A stretch of 64,000 nucleotides of DNA from NCBI RefSeq assembly GCF_001021045.1, contig NZ_CP011545.1, positions 1,488,001 through 1,552,000 of the forward strand, read 5' to 3'. The notes under the pieces are model-generated. The model saw only the letters and a list, made by a program, of their open reading frames with translations. It was not told where the DNA came from and did no database searches. Source of the stretch: Corynebacterium testudinoris (GTDB taxonomy: Bacteria; Actinomycetota; Actinomycetes; Mycobacteriales; Mycobacteriaceae). A program made the translations under genes and the position numbers. Of this stretch, positions 29,108 through 37,143 are shown piece by piece; the stretch's first letter is position 1; every line of letters begins with the position of its first letter.

Positions 29108-29751
29108 TGCGCACGCTCACCGTCATCACCGCTGGCTTATCGACGCCGTCGTCCACCCGCCAGGTCGCTGACTCCATCTCCGCGGCGGTCACCGCCGCCG
29201 TCTCCTCCCGCGGCGAATCCCTCCAGGTCGATGTCATCGAGCTGCGGGATCTGGTCAACGATTTGGGACAATCCCTCACCACCGGCATCTCCTCGCCCGC
29301 CCTCGACGAGGTGAAGACGAAGGTCTCCGCCTCTGACGGCCTCGTCGTGGTGTCACCCGTGTTCAAGGCCAGTTATTCGGGGTTGTTCAAGACCTTCTTT
29401 GACGTGCTGGATCAGGATTCCCTCAACGGCATGCCCGTCATCATCGCCGCCACCGCCGGGTCGGCCCGCCACCAACTGGTGTTGGACTACGCGCTGCGGC
29501 CCCTGATGACGTACATGAGGGCATTCGTCGTCCCTACCGGCGTGTTCGTCGCCACTGACGATTTCGGTTCGGACGACGGCAAGGGCCTCGACTCGCGGAT
29601 TAGCCGCGCCGCCGGGGAACTGGCTGACCAGATTGTCAACACCGCCAGCGTCGGCGGACTGGGTGGTGTGACCGCCCGCCGCACGGGCGTCTCGCCAGAT
29701 GAGAATGTGCCCAGCTTCGCCTCCCTGCTCAAGGGCCACGACGGGGTCTAA
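29107..29751 (+). CDS. NAD(P)H-dependent FMN reductase, CE1759 family
   Basis: A 214-residue flavodoxin-fold reductase that supplies reduced FMN to the upstream monooxygenase. VVVSPVFKASYSGLFKTFFDVLD is the flavin-phosphate and isoalloxazine region, and MPVIIAATAGSARH follows. Its ATG shares the last base of the upstream TAA, so the two are co-translated. About 50 bases separate it from sdaA, which has its own promoter. Confidence 0.85.
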   Translation: MRTLTVITAGLSTPSSTRQVADSISAAVTAAVSSRGESLQVDVIELRDLVNDLGQSLTTGISSPALDEVKTKVSASDGLVVVSPVFKASYSGLFKTFFDVLDQDSLNGMPVIIAATAGSARHQLVLDYALRPLMTYMRAFVVPTGVFVATDDFGSDDGKGLDSRISRAAGELADQIVNTASVGGLGGVTARRTGVSPDENVPSFASLLKGHDGV

Positions 29752-29787
29752 CACCCGCTGCTAAACGCATGTCTCTTAAGTAATTTG

Positions 29788-29801
29788 TAAGCTAGGACAC
29801 A
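29788..29801 (+). promoter_or_regulatory. -10 box upstream of sdaA
   Basis: TAAGCT at 29788-29793 lies seven bases before the ATG at 29801, the spacing of a leaderless transcript. AGGA within the spacer could also act as a close ribosome-binding site if transcription starts upstream, so the two modes cannot be separated by eye. Confidence 0.4.
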
Positions 29802-31156
29802 TGACGATCAGTGTCGTGGATCTCTTCAGCATCGGTATTGGCCCCTCCTCCTCCCACACGGTCGGCCCCATGCGGGCCGCCGTTGCCTGGGTGGAGGAAC
29901 TCGGCGGTCTTCCCGACCACGTTGACATCGTTCTCTACGGTTCCCTGGCTGCCACGGGTGCCGGGCACGGCACCGATCGCGCCGTACTCCTGGGCCTCGC
30001 CGGCTGGACCCCCACCACCGTTCCGGCTGATGCTGAGCCGGCCCTCGGCACGGCCATTCCCCCGACGGGTCAGATCGATGGCTCCACCACTTACCAGGTC
30101 ACCTTCGACCCGGTCCCCGTCGCCGAACACCCCAACTGCCTCTCCTTCAATGGCGACCGCTACTTCTCCGTCGGCGGTGGCTTCATCCTTTCCCAAGCAG
30201 AGTTCGATGCCCGCGCCAGCGCCGCACTGCCCGCCGGAGCAGCAACCGCGGCACCGCAGGGCGGCGAGATCCCCTTTCCTTTCTCCACCGGCGCGGAGAT
30301 GCTCGCCCACTGCGCCCGGGAGAAACTCTCCATCGCGCAACTCATGGAACGCAACGAGTTAGCCCTGCGCCCCTGCGGCAGCATGAATGACCACCTCGAC
30401 GAGGTCTGGATGACCATGCGCCAGTGCGTCACCGCCGGGATCTCCACCTCCGGCATGCTGCCCGGCGGCCTCGGCGTCGTGCGACGAGCCCCTGGCCTGT
30501 ACACGCAGCTGCTCGAACAGATCGATGGCCACTATGGCGGCGGACTCGGCGCCATCGAATGGGTCAACCTCTACGCCCTCGCAGTCAACGAGGAAAATGC
30601 CGCGGGCGGTCGCATCGTCACCGCCCCCACGAACGGAGCTGCGGGCATCATCCCGGCGGTCATGCACTACGCGCGCGACTTCCTCGGCGACTTCACCGCG
30701 CCCCAGGCCCGGGAGTTTCTTCTCGTGGCCGGGGCGATTGGCATCATCATTAAGGAAAACGCCTCCATCTCCGGCGCTGAGGTGGGCTGCCAAGGCGAAG
30801 TCGGCTCGGCATCCGCCATGGCGGCGGCCGGCCTGTGCGCCATCCTCGGTGGCTCCGCCGCTCAGATCGAAAACGCCGCCGAGATCGCCCTCGAGCACAA
30901 TCTCGGCCTCACCTGCGACCCCGTCGGCGGCCTCGTGCAGATCCCCTGCATCGAGCGCAACGCCATTGGCGCCGTCAAATCTATCAACGCCGCCCGTCTC
31001 GCCCGCCTGGGCAATGGCACCAACCGAGTCACGCTGGACGACGTGGTGGCCACCATGGCGGAAACCGGCCGCGACATGATGACCAAATACAAAGAGACAT
31101 CCACCGGCGGCCTCGCAGTAACACTGGGGCTGCCGGTGAACATCACCGAATGCTAA
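29801..31156 (+). CDS. sdaA: L-serine dehydratase (L-serine ammonia-lyase), single-chain Fe-S type
   Basis: Deaminates L-serine to pyruvate with a 4Fe-4S cluster. The 451-residue protein carries the beta-domain ([16 protein letters not shown]) and alpha-domain in one chain. Candidate cluster Cys are 330 (GCQGEVGSA), 372 (TCDPVGG) and 383 (QIPC). The protein ends in Cys451 (NITEC); in Legionella serine dehydratase a C-terminal Cys reaches into the active site. It converges on hisS with a 4-base overlap. Confidence 0.95.
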   Translation: MTISVVDLFSIGIGPSSSHTVGPMRAAVAWVEELGGLPDHVDIVLYGSLAATGAGHGTDRAVLLGLAGWTPTTVPADAEPALGTAIPPTGQIDGSTTYQVTFDPVPVAEHPNCLSFNGDRYFSVGGGFILSQAEFDARASAALPAGAATAAPQGGEIPFPFSTGAEMLAHCAREKLSIAQLMERNELALRPCGSMNDHLDEVWMTMRQCVTAGISTSGMLPGGLGVVRRAPGLYTQLLEQIDGHYGGGLGAIEWVNLYALAVNEENAAGGRIVTAPTNGAAGIIPAVMHYARDFLGDFTAPQAREFLLVAGAIGIIIKENASISGAEVGCQGEVGSASAMAAAGLCAILGGSAAQIENAAEIALEHNLGLTCDPVGGLVQIPCIERNAIGAVKSINAARLARLGNGTNRVTLDDVVATMAETGRDMMTKYKETSTGGLAVTLGLPVNITEC

Positions 31157-32439
31157 ATCAGGCGGCTGGCGATCTCCGCGACCGCTGCCTCGATCGCGAC
31201 ACTGTCCTGCGCGTGCGCCCCGAGGTCCTTGAGCTGGACTTCCCCGGCCGCTAGCTCCGCCTCGCCGAGCACAAGCGCGAAACGGGCTCCGGCCCGGTCA
31301 GCGCCCTTCATTGCACCCTTGAGTCCGCGGTCACCGTAGGCCATGTCGGCAGAGATCCCGGCGGCGCGCAGCTCATTGATCAGCAGCGCCATCCGGTGCT
31401 TCGCCTCCGCGCCGAGTGCCACGCCATAAACATCGACGCGACGCTGGGAACCTTCCACCTCGACGCCTTCCGCCGCCAGGGCGAGCAACGCACGATCAAC
31501 GCCCAGACCGTAGCCAATGCCGGACAAATCCTGCCCGCCGAGCTGGGCCATGAGGCCGTCGTAGCGCCCGCCGCCGCCGATGCCGGACTGCGCGCCGAGG
31601 CCATCGTGGACGAACTCAAAGCAGGTCTTGGTGTAATAATCCAAGCCTCGGACCATGCGGGGGTTGATGACGTAGGGCACTGCCATGTCGTCGAGCAGGC
31701 CCGTGACCACTTCAAAGTGCTCGCGCGCCTCCGTGGACAGGTGATCCAGCATGAGGGGCGCGTCCGCAGTCATCTCCTGGACCTCCGCACGCTTATCGTC
31801 GAGCACCCGGAGCGGATTGATCTCCGCGCGGTGCCGCGTCTCCTCATCCAAGGGCAGCTTGAACAGGAACTCCTGCAGCTTCTCCCGGTAGGCCGGTCGG
31901 CAGGTGCTATCGCCCAGGCTGGTCAGCTCCAGGCGGAACTCCCGCAGTCCGAGGGCACGGAAGGAACGATCAGCCAAGGCCACAACCTCGGCATCGAGCG
32001 CAGGATCGTCAATACCAATCGCCTCGACACCGACCTGTTGCAGCTGGCGGTAGCGCCCGGCCTGGGGGCGTTCGTAGCGGAAGAACGGACCTGCATAGGC
32101 CAATTTGACCGGCAGCTGGCCGCGATCGAGGTTGTGCTCGATGACCGCGCGCATAACACCCGCGGTACCCTCCGGGCGCAAGGTGACAGAACGCTCGCCG
32201 CGGTCGGCAAAGGAGTACATCTCCTTGCTCACCACATCGGTGGACTCCCCCACGCCGCGGGCGAACAGCGCCGTGTCCTCGAAAATCGGCAGCTCAATGT
32301 GCTGAAAACCCGCCAGTTGCGCCTGGTGCACGAGGGTATCGCGCACAAATTGGAACACCGGCGATGCCGGCGGAACATAGTCCGGGACACCCTTGGGCGC
32401 GGACAGGGCCTGGAATTTAGCTGCCTTTTTCTCGCTCAC
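31153..32439 (-). CDS. hisS: Histidyl-tRNA synthetase
   Basis: Charges tRNA-His. The 428-residue class II enzyme has motif 2 [25 protein letters not shown], the HisA signature [22 protein letters not shown] and a C-terminal anticodon-binding domain. GTG at 32439 follows GGGA after a 18-base gap from the metallo-hydrolase stop, an arrangement conserved in corynebacteria and mycobacteria. Confidence 0.96.
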   Translation of the reverse strand: MSEKKAAKFQALSAPKGVPDYVPPASPVFQFVRDTLVHQAQLAGFQHIELPIFEDTALFARGVGESTDVVSKEMYSFADRGERSVTLRPEGTAGVMRAVIEHNLDRGQLPVKLAYAGPFFRYERPQAGRYRQLQQVGVEAIGIDDPALDAEVVALADRSFRALGLREFRLELTSLGDSTCRPAYREKLQEFLFKLPLDEETRHRAEINPLRVLDDKRAEVQEMTADAPLMLDHLSTEAREHFEVVTGLLDDMAVPYVINPRMVRGLDYYTKTCFEFVHDGLGAQSGIGGGGRYDGLMAQLGGQDLSGIGYGLGVDRALLALAAEGVEVEGSQRRVDVYGVALGAEAKHRMALLINELRAAGISADMAYGDRGLKGAMKGADRAGARFALVLGEAELAAGEVQLKDLGAHAQDSVAIEAAVAEIASRLI

Positions 32440-32457
32440 AGGGATTAAGAGTACCTG

Positions 32458-33099
32458 CTACTCCCCCACTCCCCGGAGGAAGGGGTTGCTCGTGCGCTCC
32501 GCGCGCATTGACGTCAACGGACCATGCCCAGGCAAGAGCTGCAGCGTGTCCGCCAGGTCCCACACCGGACCGGCGAGGGTCGCATCCATCGCCGCCGGGT
32601 CCGAATGTGGCAGGTCAGTGCGACCAATAGACCCCTGAAAGACAACATCGCCGGTGAAGGCAAACGTGTCAGCCACAATAAGCACGCTGCCGGGCGAATG
32701 CCCGGGAGCGTGCACAACCTGCGTATCGACGCCCGCGAGGGTCAATGTTTGCCCATCCTGCAGCATCCGCACATCAGCGATGGGGGTCATATGCGCGGCG
32801 TCGAAAAGCACTTGTGACTGCTGCGAGACTCCCTCACCCGCCTCCAGCATGAACGCATCATCCGGGTGGATATAGACCGGAACGGTGAAACGCTTAGCTA
32901 GATCGCCCGCGTCCCGCGTGTGATCGATGTGGCCATGGGTGAGGACAATTGCCTCAAGCTCAACACCATGTTCCTCGAGCAGGTCAATGACCCGACCATG
33001 ACTGTGCATGCCCGGGTCAATCACCACCGCCGACTTCTCATCGGCAAGGAGATAGGTATTGGTCTGATAAGGACCACCGGCGAATCCGAGAAGCTGCAT
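32458..33099 (-). CDS. MBL-fold hydrolase, glyoxalase II-like
   Basis: A 213-residue metallo-beta-lactamase-fold enzyme with the complete metal motif THGHIDH (His55, His57, Asp59, His60), HAPGHSPGS, FTGDVVFQGSIGRTD and the last His in LLPGHGP. The true thioester substrate is not known; in mycothiol-producing actinobacteria these may act on mycothiol or CoA adducts. A TAGAAT box stands eight bases before the ATG. It is upstream of hisS. Confidence 0.85.
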   Translation of the reverse strand: MQLLGFAGGPYQTNTYLLADEKSAVVIDPGMHSHGRVIDLLEEHGVELEAIVLTHGHIDHTRDAGDLAKRFTVPVYIHPDDAFMLEAGEGVSQQSQVLFDAAHMTPIADVRMLQDGQTLTLAGVDTQVVHAPGHSPGSVLIVADTFAFTGDVVFQGSIGRTDLPHSDPAAMDATLAGPVWDLADTLQLLPGHGPLTSMRAERTSNPFLRGVGE

Positions 33100-33117
33100 G
33101 CTCCCGGATTCTAGTGC

Positions 33118-33615
33118 TTATGCCAAAGCGGCGACAGCAGAGTCGTAGTCGGGCTCCTCAGTGATCTCATCGACGAGCTGCGTGTAGATGACCTTGCCAT
33201 TCTCATCAGCGATGATGACCGCCCGAGCCAGCAGCCCCTTGAGCGGGGAGCCCTCGAGGGTGAGCCCGAAATCCTCACCGAAGGACGAGCGGAACGCAGA
33301 AGCTGTCACAACATTGTCGATGCCCTCAGCCGCGCAAAAGCGGTCGTGCGCGAACGGAAGATCCTTCGATACGCCGAGCACAACAGTGTTGTCGAGGGAA
33401 GCAGCCAGCTTGTTGAACTCGCGGACCGACTGGGCACACACGCCAGTGTCAATGGACGGGAAGACATTGAGGACGAGGCGCTTAGCAGCGAAATCACCAT
33501 TGGTGACCTCGTTGAGGTCGGTTCCTACCAGACTGAAAGCGGGCAGCTGATCACCAACTTGGGGAAGGTTGCCAGAAGTAGAGGTCTCGGTGTTCTTGAA
33601 GGTTACGTTAGCCAT
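33118..33615 (-). CDS. tpx: Thiol peroxidase (Tpx, atypical 2-Cys peroxiredoxin)
   Basis: Reduces peroxides with thioredoxin as donor. The 165-residue length is typical of Tpx. The peroxidatic Cys60 lies in [11 protein letters not shown] and the resolving Cys94 in [11 protein letters not shown] at 33615 is preceded by TACGCT with six bases between, the pattern of a leaderless mRNA; an upstream in-frame extension lacks family similarity. It is 18 bases from the metallo-hydrolase gene. Confidence 0.95.
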   Translation of the reverse strand: MANVTFKNTETSTSGNLPQVGDQLPAFSLVGTDLNEVTNGDFAAKRLVLNVFPSIDTGVCAQSVREFNKLAASLDNTVVLGVSKDLPFAHDRFCAAEGIDNVVTASAFRSSFGEDFGLTLEGSPLKGLLARAVIIADENGKVIYTQLVDEITEEPDYDSAVAALA

Positions 33616-33624
33616 GCCACAAGC
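33613..33624 (-). promoter_or_regulatory. -10 box for leaderless tpx
   Basis: On the minus strand TACGCT ends six bases before the tpx ATG and no Shine-Dalgarno sequence is present. The hexamer fits the corynebacterial TAnnnT pattern. Confidence 0.45.
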
Positions 33625-33709
33625 GTAGAGGTGTTCTGGGTCTCGTGCCACGGGCGCTAGACTGACCCGTCAAGACCTCATCGACCACCAACCAGAGGAA
33701 GTTTCTACG

Positions 33710-34558
33710 GTGACAAATCAGAATCGCGGCGAGGAAGCCCTCGCCAAGCTCGACCGCGAAATCAAATCGCGCGACCGCGCTGAAAAATCCAAGCCTCTCA
33801 AGGTCAGCCTCGCGGCAGCAGCCGTCATCCTCGCCCTGGTAGGCGGCATTTGGTACCTGGCCACCCAAAATGGCGACGAAGAAGCCACCACCGCCTCCGA
33901 ATCCACGGCCCCCACCACCGCCGAGGCCCCCGAGATGGAACCCCTCGCCATGGTGCGCACCACCCCCCTCGCCGACACAGTCACCTGCACCTACGAGCCA
34001 GCCGGAGACGCCTCCCGCGAGGTAAGCACCCCCACCACCGAGAACGTCCCCGCCACCGGCACCGTCACCGTCACCCTGGCCACCAACAAGGGCGACATCG
34101 GCATGGAACTCGATCGCTCCGTCTCCCCGTGCACCGTCAATGCCGTCGAGCACCTGGCTGAACAGGGCTACTACAACGACACCGTCTGCCACCGCCTGAC
34201 CACCTCCGGCATCCACGTCCTCCAATGTGGCGATCCCTCCGGCTCCGGCGCCGGCGGCCCCGGCTTCCAATTCGCCAACGAGTACCCCACCGACGAAACC
34301 GACGGCGCAGCAACCTCCCCCGTCATCTACCCGCGCGGCTCCATTGCCATGGCCAACGCCGGCGCCGGAACCAACGGTTCTCAGTTCTTCCTTAACTACC
34401 TCGACTCCCCCCTTGCCCCCGACTACACCTACTTCGGCCAGATCTCCGAAGGCGGCCTCAAGGTCCTCGATGATATCGCCGGAGTCGGAGTGACCAACGG
34501 TGCAGCTGACGGCGCCCCCGCCGAGGAAGTACGCATCCAAACCGCCACAGTCGGATAG
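33710..34558 (+). CDS. Membrane-anchored cyclophilin-type peptidyl-prolyl isomerase
   Basis: A 282-residue protein with a charged cytoplasmic start, one transmembrane helix at about 31-51, a Thr/Glu/Pro-rich linker and an external cyclophilin domain. Catalytic-region motifs are YYNDTVCHRLTTSGIHVLQCGDP (CHR instead of FHR, with the Arg kept) and MANAGAGTNGSQFFL. It likely aids folding outside the membrane. GTG 33710 follows AGAGGAAG. The position near rel and hisS is conserved in corynebacteria. Confidence 0.88.
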   Translation: MTNQNRGEEALAKLDREIKSRDRAEKSKPLKVSLAAAAVILALVGGIWYLATQNGDEEATTASESTAPTTAEAPEMEPLAMVRTTPLADTVTCTYEPAGDASREVSTPTTENVPATGTVTVTLATNKGDIGMELDRSVSPCTVNAVEHLAEQGYYNDTVCHRLTTSGIHVLQCGDPSGSGAGGPGFQFANEYPTDETDGAATSPVIYPRGSIAMANAGAGTNGSQFFLNYLDSPLAPDYTYFGQISEGGLKVLDDIAGVGVTNGAADGAPAEEVRIQTATVG

Positions 34559-34713
34559 TTCACCTGACAAAACCGTAAGTGACCACCCCCACTATGGTGT
34601 AATCAATCCCGACTTTGACGCGGTTTGGGAATGATTTTCTGTAACAGCGAACACAATCGAATGGCCGTGACCTGCGAGAATTCACAGGGTACCCAATGGT
34701 TGATATCAAACTG

Positions 34714-34742
34714 TTGCAAACTTGCAGGTGGCGGGTTAAAGT
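34714..34742 (+). promoter_or_regulatory. Near-consensus promoter of the small secreted protein
   Basis: A -35 TTGCAA (34714-34719), a 17-base spacer and a -10 TAAAGT (34737-34742) lie about 39 bases before the ATG at 34781. This is the best-formed sigma-70-type promoter I find in the window. The remaining 34559-34713 stretch shows no gene. Confidence 0.6.
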
Positions 34743-34780
34743 TCAACCGTCCAAGTACTACCCTTCCCGAAGGAAAATTC

Positions 34781-35089
34781 ATGAAGCTTACTTCTCGCAA
34801 GGCCCTGGTTGCCGCTGCTACCGCTCTCGCCCTGACCACCTCCGGCATGTCCGCACCGGCCTTCGCTGCCGAAGGGGACAACCCGCCGACGACGGCCGCC
34901 AGCGGCTCCAGCTTTGACTCCTTCCCTGGCTCCTCCAAGTCCGAAAAGGAAGGCGAAGAAGGCAACGAACAGGGCTCCTCCATCCAAAACACCACCGCTG
35001 ATCAGTGGAAGACCTGGATCGGCCTCTTCACCGCCATCATCGGCGCCCTTTCTGCCGGTTTCGCTTTCGTGCAGAAGTACCTGAAGTAG
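34781..35089 (+). CDS. Small secreted protein with C-terminal hydrophobic helix
   Basis: A 102-residue protein. Residues 1-30 form a Sec signal peptide with an AFA-A cleavage site. The mature part begins with an acidic, Ser/Gly/Glu-rich linker (about 31-75) and ends in a 27-residue hydrophobic/amphipathic helix (WKTWIGLFTAIIGALSAGF..., ending QKYLK). The mature product would be about 72 residues. It has a near-consensus promoter, AAGGAAAATTC before the ATG, and a strong terminator, so it is probably abundant. I recognise no named family; a cell-envelope or pore-like role is only a guess. Confidence 0.72.
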   Translation: MKLTSRKALVAAATALALTTSGMSAPAFAAEGDNPPTTAASGSSFDSFPGSSKSEKEGEEGNEQGSSIQNTTADQWKTWIGLFTAIIGALSAGFAFVQKYLK

Positions 35090-35112
35090 GCACGTAGCAG
35101 AAGCTAAGCTTC

Positions 35113-35145
35113 AGCCGCCTCCCCATTTGGGGGAGGCGGCTTTTT
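35113..35145 (+). terminator. Strong rho-independent terminator
   Basis: Arms AGCCGCCTCCCC (35113-35124) and GGGGAGGCGGCT (35130-35141) form a perfect 12-bp stem with a 5-base loop, followed by five T residues. It ends the transcript of the small secreted protein. Confidence 0.92.
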
Positions 35146-35247
35146 GCATGGGGATACTCCCCATCCACCCATGAACTACAGCCGGGAGCCCACACCGACC
35201 AGAGTATCGAAATTATTTTCTACCGGGCCTTGTCAGTGTCGTCTATC

Positions 35248-35265
35248 TGTTCTATCATTAGAACA
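35248..35265 (+). promoter_or_regulatory. Palindrome overlapping the -10 of the HNH gene
   Basis: TGTTCTATCATTAGAACA has perfect 7-bp arms around TCAT. It contains TATCAT, a good -10 hexamer, about 30 bases before the ATG at 35294. A dimeric repressor bound here would block transcription. It does not match the corynebacterial LexA box. Confidence 0.55.
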
Positions 35266-35293
35266 TCCGAACGATACTTTGGGAGGGGGGATC

Positions 35294-36571
35294 ATGGATC
35301 TTCACCAGAGCTTGTTTGAGTTTGAGCGCCACCGGATGCTCGATCCGATCAATTATTTCGCAGTGAGCTCGATCCATGATCCGATCTCGATCCTGGGCAC
35401 TCGTATGCGGCGCGAAGACTACTTCTTGTGGCAGTCCGCGCTCCCCAGCAATGACGAAGACATTGAGATTGTTCTCGCCCGTCTACGCAAGCTACTAGGC
35501 CGGGGAGATCAGTACCTCATGTCCGCGATCAACGCTCATTATCGGCTTCGGGAATTGCCACAATTGCATGACCTCCAGCAATGCTGGTTTCACCTTGATC
35601 TAGAGCGGTTGAAGGCCATCGATAGTGTCTTGTGCAAAGCGGACATCTCGATCGACGAGCATTTGGGCTTCATTGACTCGGCGCTGACGGAGTTTCTCAT
35701 GACGTCCCGGCCAAACCAGATCCTCCCTTCGGCAGGCAAGATTAAGAACCGTCTCAACGCAATCATCACGATGTTGGATGAGTCGATTAGTGAGAACGAT
35801 CCGGCCCCAGCTCCCTCTGATAGTTTCGGCGTTGGCTACTACGAAGATAGGGGCGTGATCAGGGCAGATCTTGATGCTGTCAGTGCCCATGAGATCGAGC
35901 TCCGAGTGAGGAAACATGCCCTGGCACATGGGATCAGCCAGGCCGAGGCATTGGTCGCATTGCTCAAGGGCGAAGGCACAACAAATGTGACGATCAATCT
36001 CTTCAAGGCCAGTGACATCCGGAAGGCCCCAGGGTGGCTATCCGGGATCGGCTATCTCAGCGCAACCGCGACAAAACAGTTGCTAGATCGCGGTACCAAA
36101 GAAGTTGATATCGATTCCCTCCGGGACAAGGTCTCTTCCGCATATACGACGCCGCCGGATATCCGCTCCATGGTTGTCGGATTAGAGGGGACGTGCGCGA
36201 TGGGCGGCTGCGGCGCCCCTGCGCATTCCGCGCAGATGGACCATCGAATCAACTTCGCCGATGGTGGCCCCACCACTGCCGCGAATCTTGCGCCGCTGTG
36301 TGTGAAGCACCATACGATGAAGACTGACCGTCGGATGACGTACGTCATGGACTCGCACACCCGACACAAGTTCTTCCTGTTCGAAGACGGAACATGGGCC
36401 GAGGCTGAGGCAAATGGGCCGCTGGCAGACAGCGAGCGGCGATGGATGCAGACAGTATCTCAACGAATAGAAAAACGCCGCGCGAGGATCAGGGCCCAGT
36501 CCCAAGCAGAAAGGGCCGATGAGGTGGAACGGGCCGGTCCCCCGCCCAAACCCGAGCCACCACCGATCTAA
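35294..36571 (+). CDS. HNH endonuclease domain protein
   Basis: A 425-residue protein. The N-terminal 300 residues are largely helical, like the DUF222/13E12-type region of actinobacterial HNH proteins. The C-terminal HNH motif is complete: Cys pair in GGCGAP, MDHRINFADGGPTTAANLAPLC and HHTMK. The C-terminus is rich in Pro, Arg and Glu. Such genes are often multicopy in actinobacteria, and base composition is somewhat more AT-rich than its neighbours, suggesting acquisition. ATG 35294 follows GGGAGGGGGG. Confidence 0.82.
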   Translation: MDLHQSLFEFERHRMLDPINYFAVSSIHDPISILGTRMRREDYFLWQSALPSNDEDIEIVLARLRKLLGRGDQYLMSAINAHYRLRELPQLHDLQQCWFHLDLERLKAIDSVLCKADISIDEHLGFIDSALTEFLMTSRPNQILPSAGKIKNRLNAIITMLDESISENDPAPAPSDSFGVGYYEDRGVIRADLDAVSAHEIELRVRKHALAHGISQAEALVALLKGEGTTNVTINLFKASDIRKAPGWLSGIGYLSATATKQLLDRGTKEVDIDSLRDKVSSAYTTPPDIRSMVVGLEGTCAMGGCGAPAHSAQMDHRINFADGGPTTAANLAPLCVKHHTMKTDRRMTYVMDSHTRHKFFLFEDGTWAEAEANGPLADSERRWMQTVSQRIEKRRARIRAQSQAERADEVERAGPPPKPEPPPI

Positions 36572-37119
36572 GAAGCCTTCCCACTCTCCAGTCGCTCAGC
36601 CCCCTGAACGCTGCGGAGAATCTCTGGCTGAATGCTCTGACCCGTCCGGATGAGGGAGAGGGTGCCGGTGGGTTCAAGGAACATTGCCTGCACAAGGTCC
36701 AACGATCCCAGACCAGCTCGTCGCACCGCCGTGTACACGTCTGTGCGGCTGACGTGGGCTTGACGCATGAGGTCGGACTGGAGTTCACCGTGCGCGACAA
36801 TGAGAACGGCTTGGCGGTTAATCATCTTTCCCCAGCCGGTGTAGCGGCGGAGGGTGCCAAAGGCGGCTTCGAGAAGCATCAGTGTCAGCAAACCGATCAG
36901 GCCAGCCGCAAGGGTCGGCGGGTGCCCCAGGATGACACGACCACCGACAGCGCCGAACATGATGACCACGACGGCGTCGGAAGCAGTCATCGAGGTGAGT
37001 ACCCGGGAGCCGAAGAGCTTCACCAACACCATGAAGCCCAAATAGATACCCACGGCGGAGATGACGACGACGGGTATCCGCCAGGGTTCGATGGTCAGTT
37101 CACCAAGCAGCCTATCCAC
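36568..37119 (-). CDS. DUF421/YetF-family membrane protein
   Basis: A 183-residue protein with two or three N-terminal transmembrane segments (VVVISAVGIYLGFMVLVKLFG, then ILGHPPTLAAGLIGLLTLMLLEA) and a C-terminal cytoplasmic DUF421 domain (INRQAVLIVAHGELQSDLMRQAHVSRTDVYTAVR). The function is unknown. GTG start at 37119. It converges on the HNH gene (4-base overlap) and lies 24 bases downstream of rel on the same strand. Confidence 0.83.
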   Translation of the reverse strand: MDRLLGELTIEPWRIPVVVISAVGIYLGFMVLVKLFGSRVLTSMTASDAVVVIMFGAVGGRVILGHPPTLAAGLIGLLTLMLLEAAFGTLRRYTGWGKMINRQAVLIVAHGELQSDLMRQAHVSRTDVYTAVRRAGLGSLDLVQAMFLEPTGTLSLIRTGQSIQPEILRSVQGAERLESGKAS

Positions 37120-37143
37120 GCCTGCCCACGTTACGCGTTGATA

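Noticed and set aside
35248..35265. LexA (SOS) box before the HNH gene
   Set aside because: The half-sites are the reverse order of the GAAC-N4-GTTC type and do not fit the corynebacterial consensus.
35294..36571. HNH gene as part of an integrated phage or restriction system
   Set aside because: No integrase, methylase, attachment repeats or phage genes are nearby; the flanks are conserved housekeeping genes.
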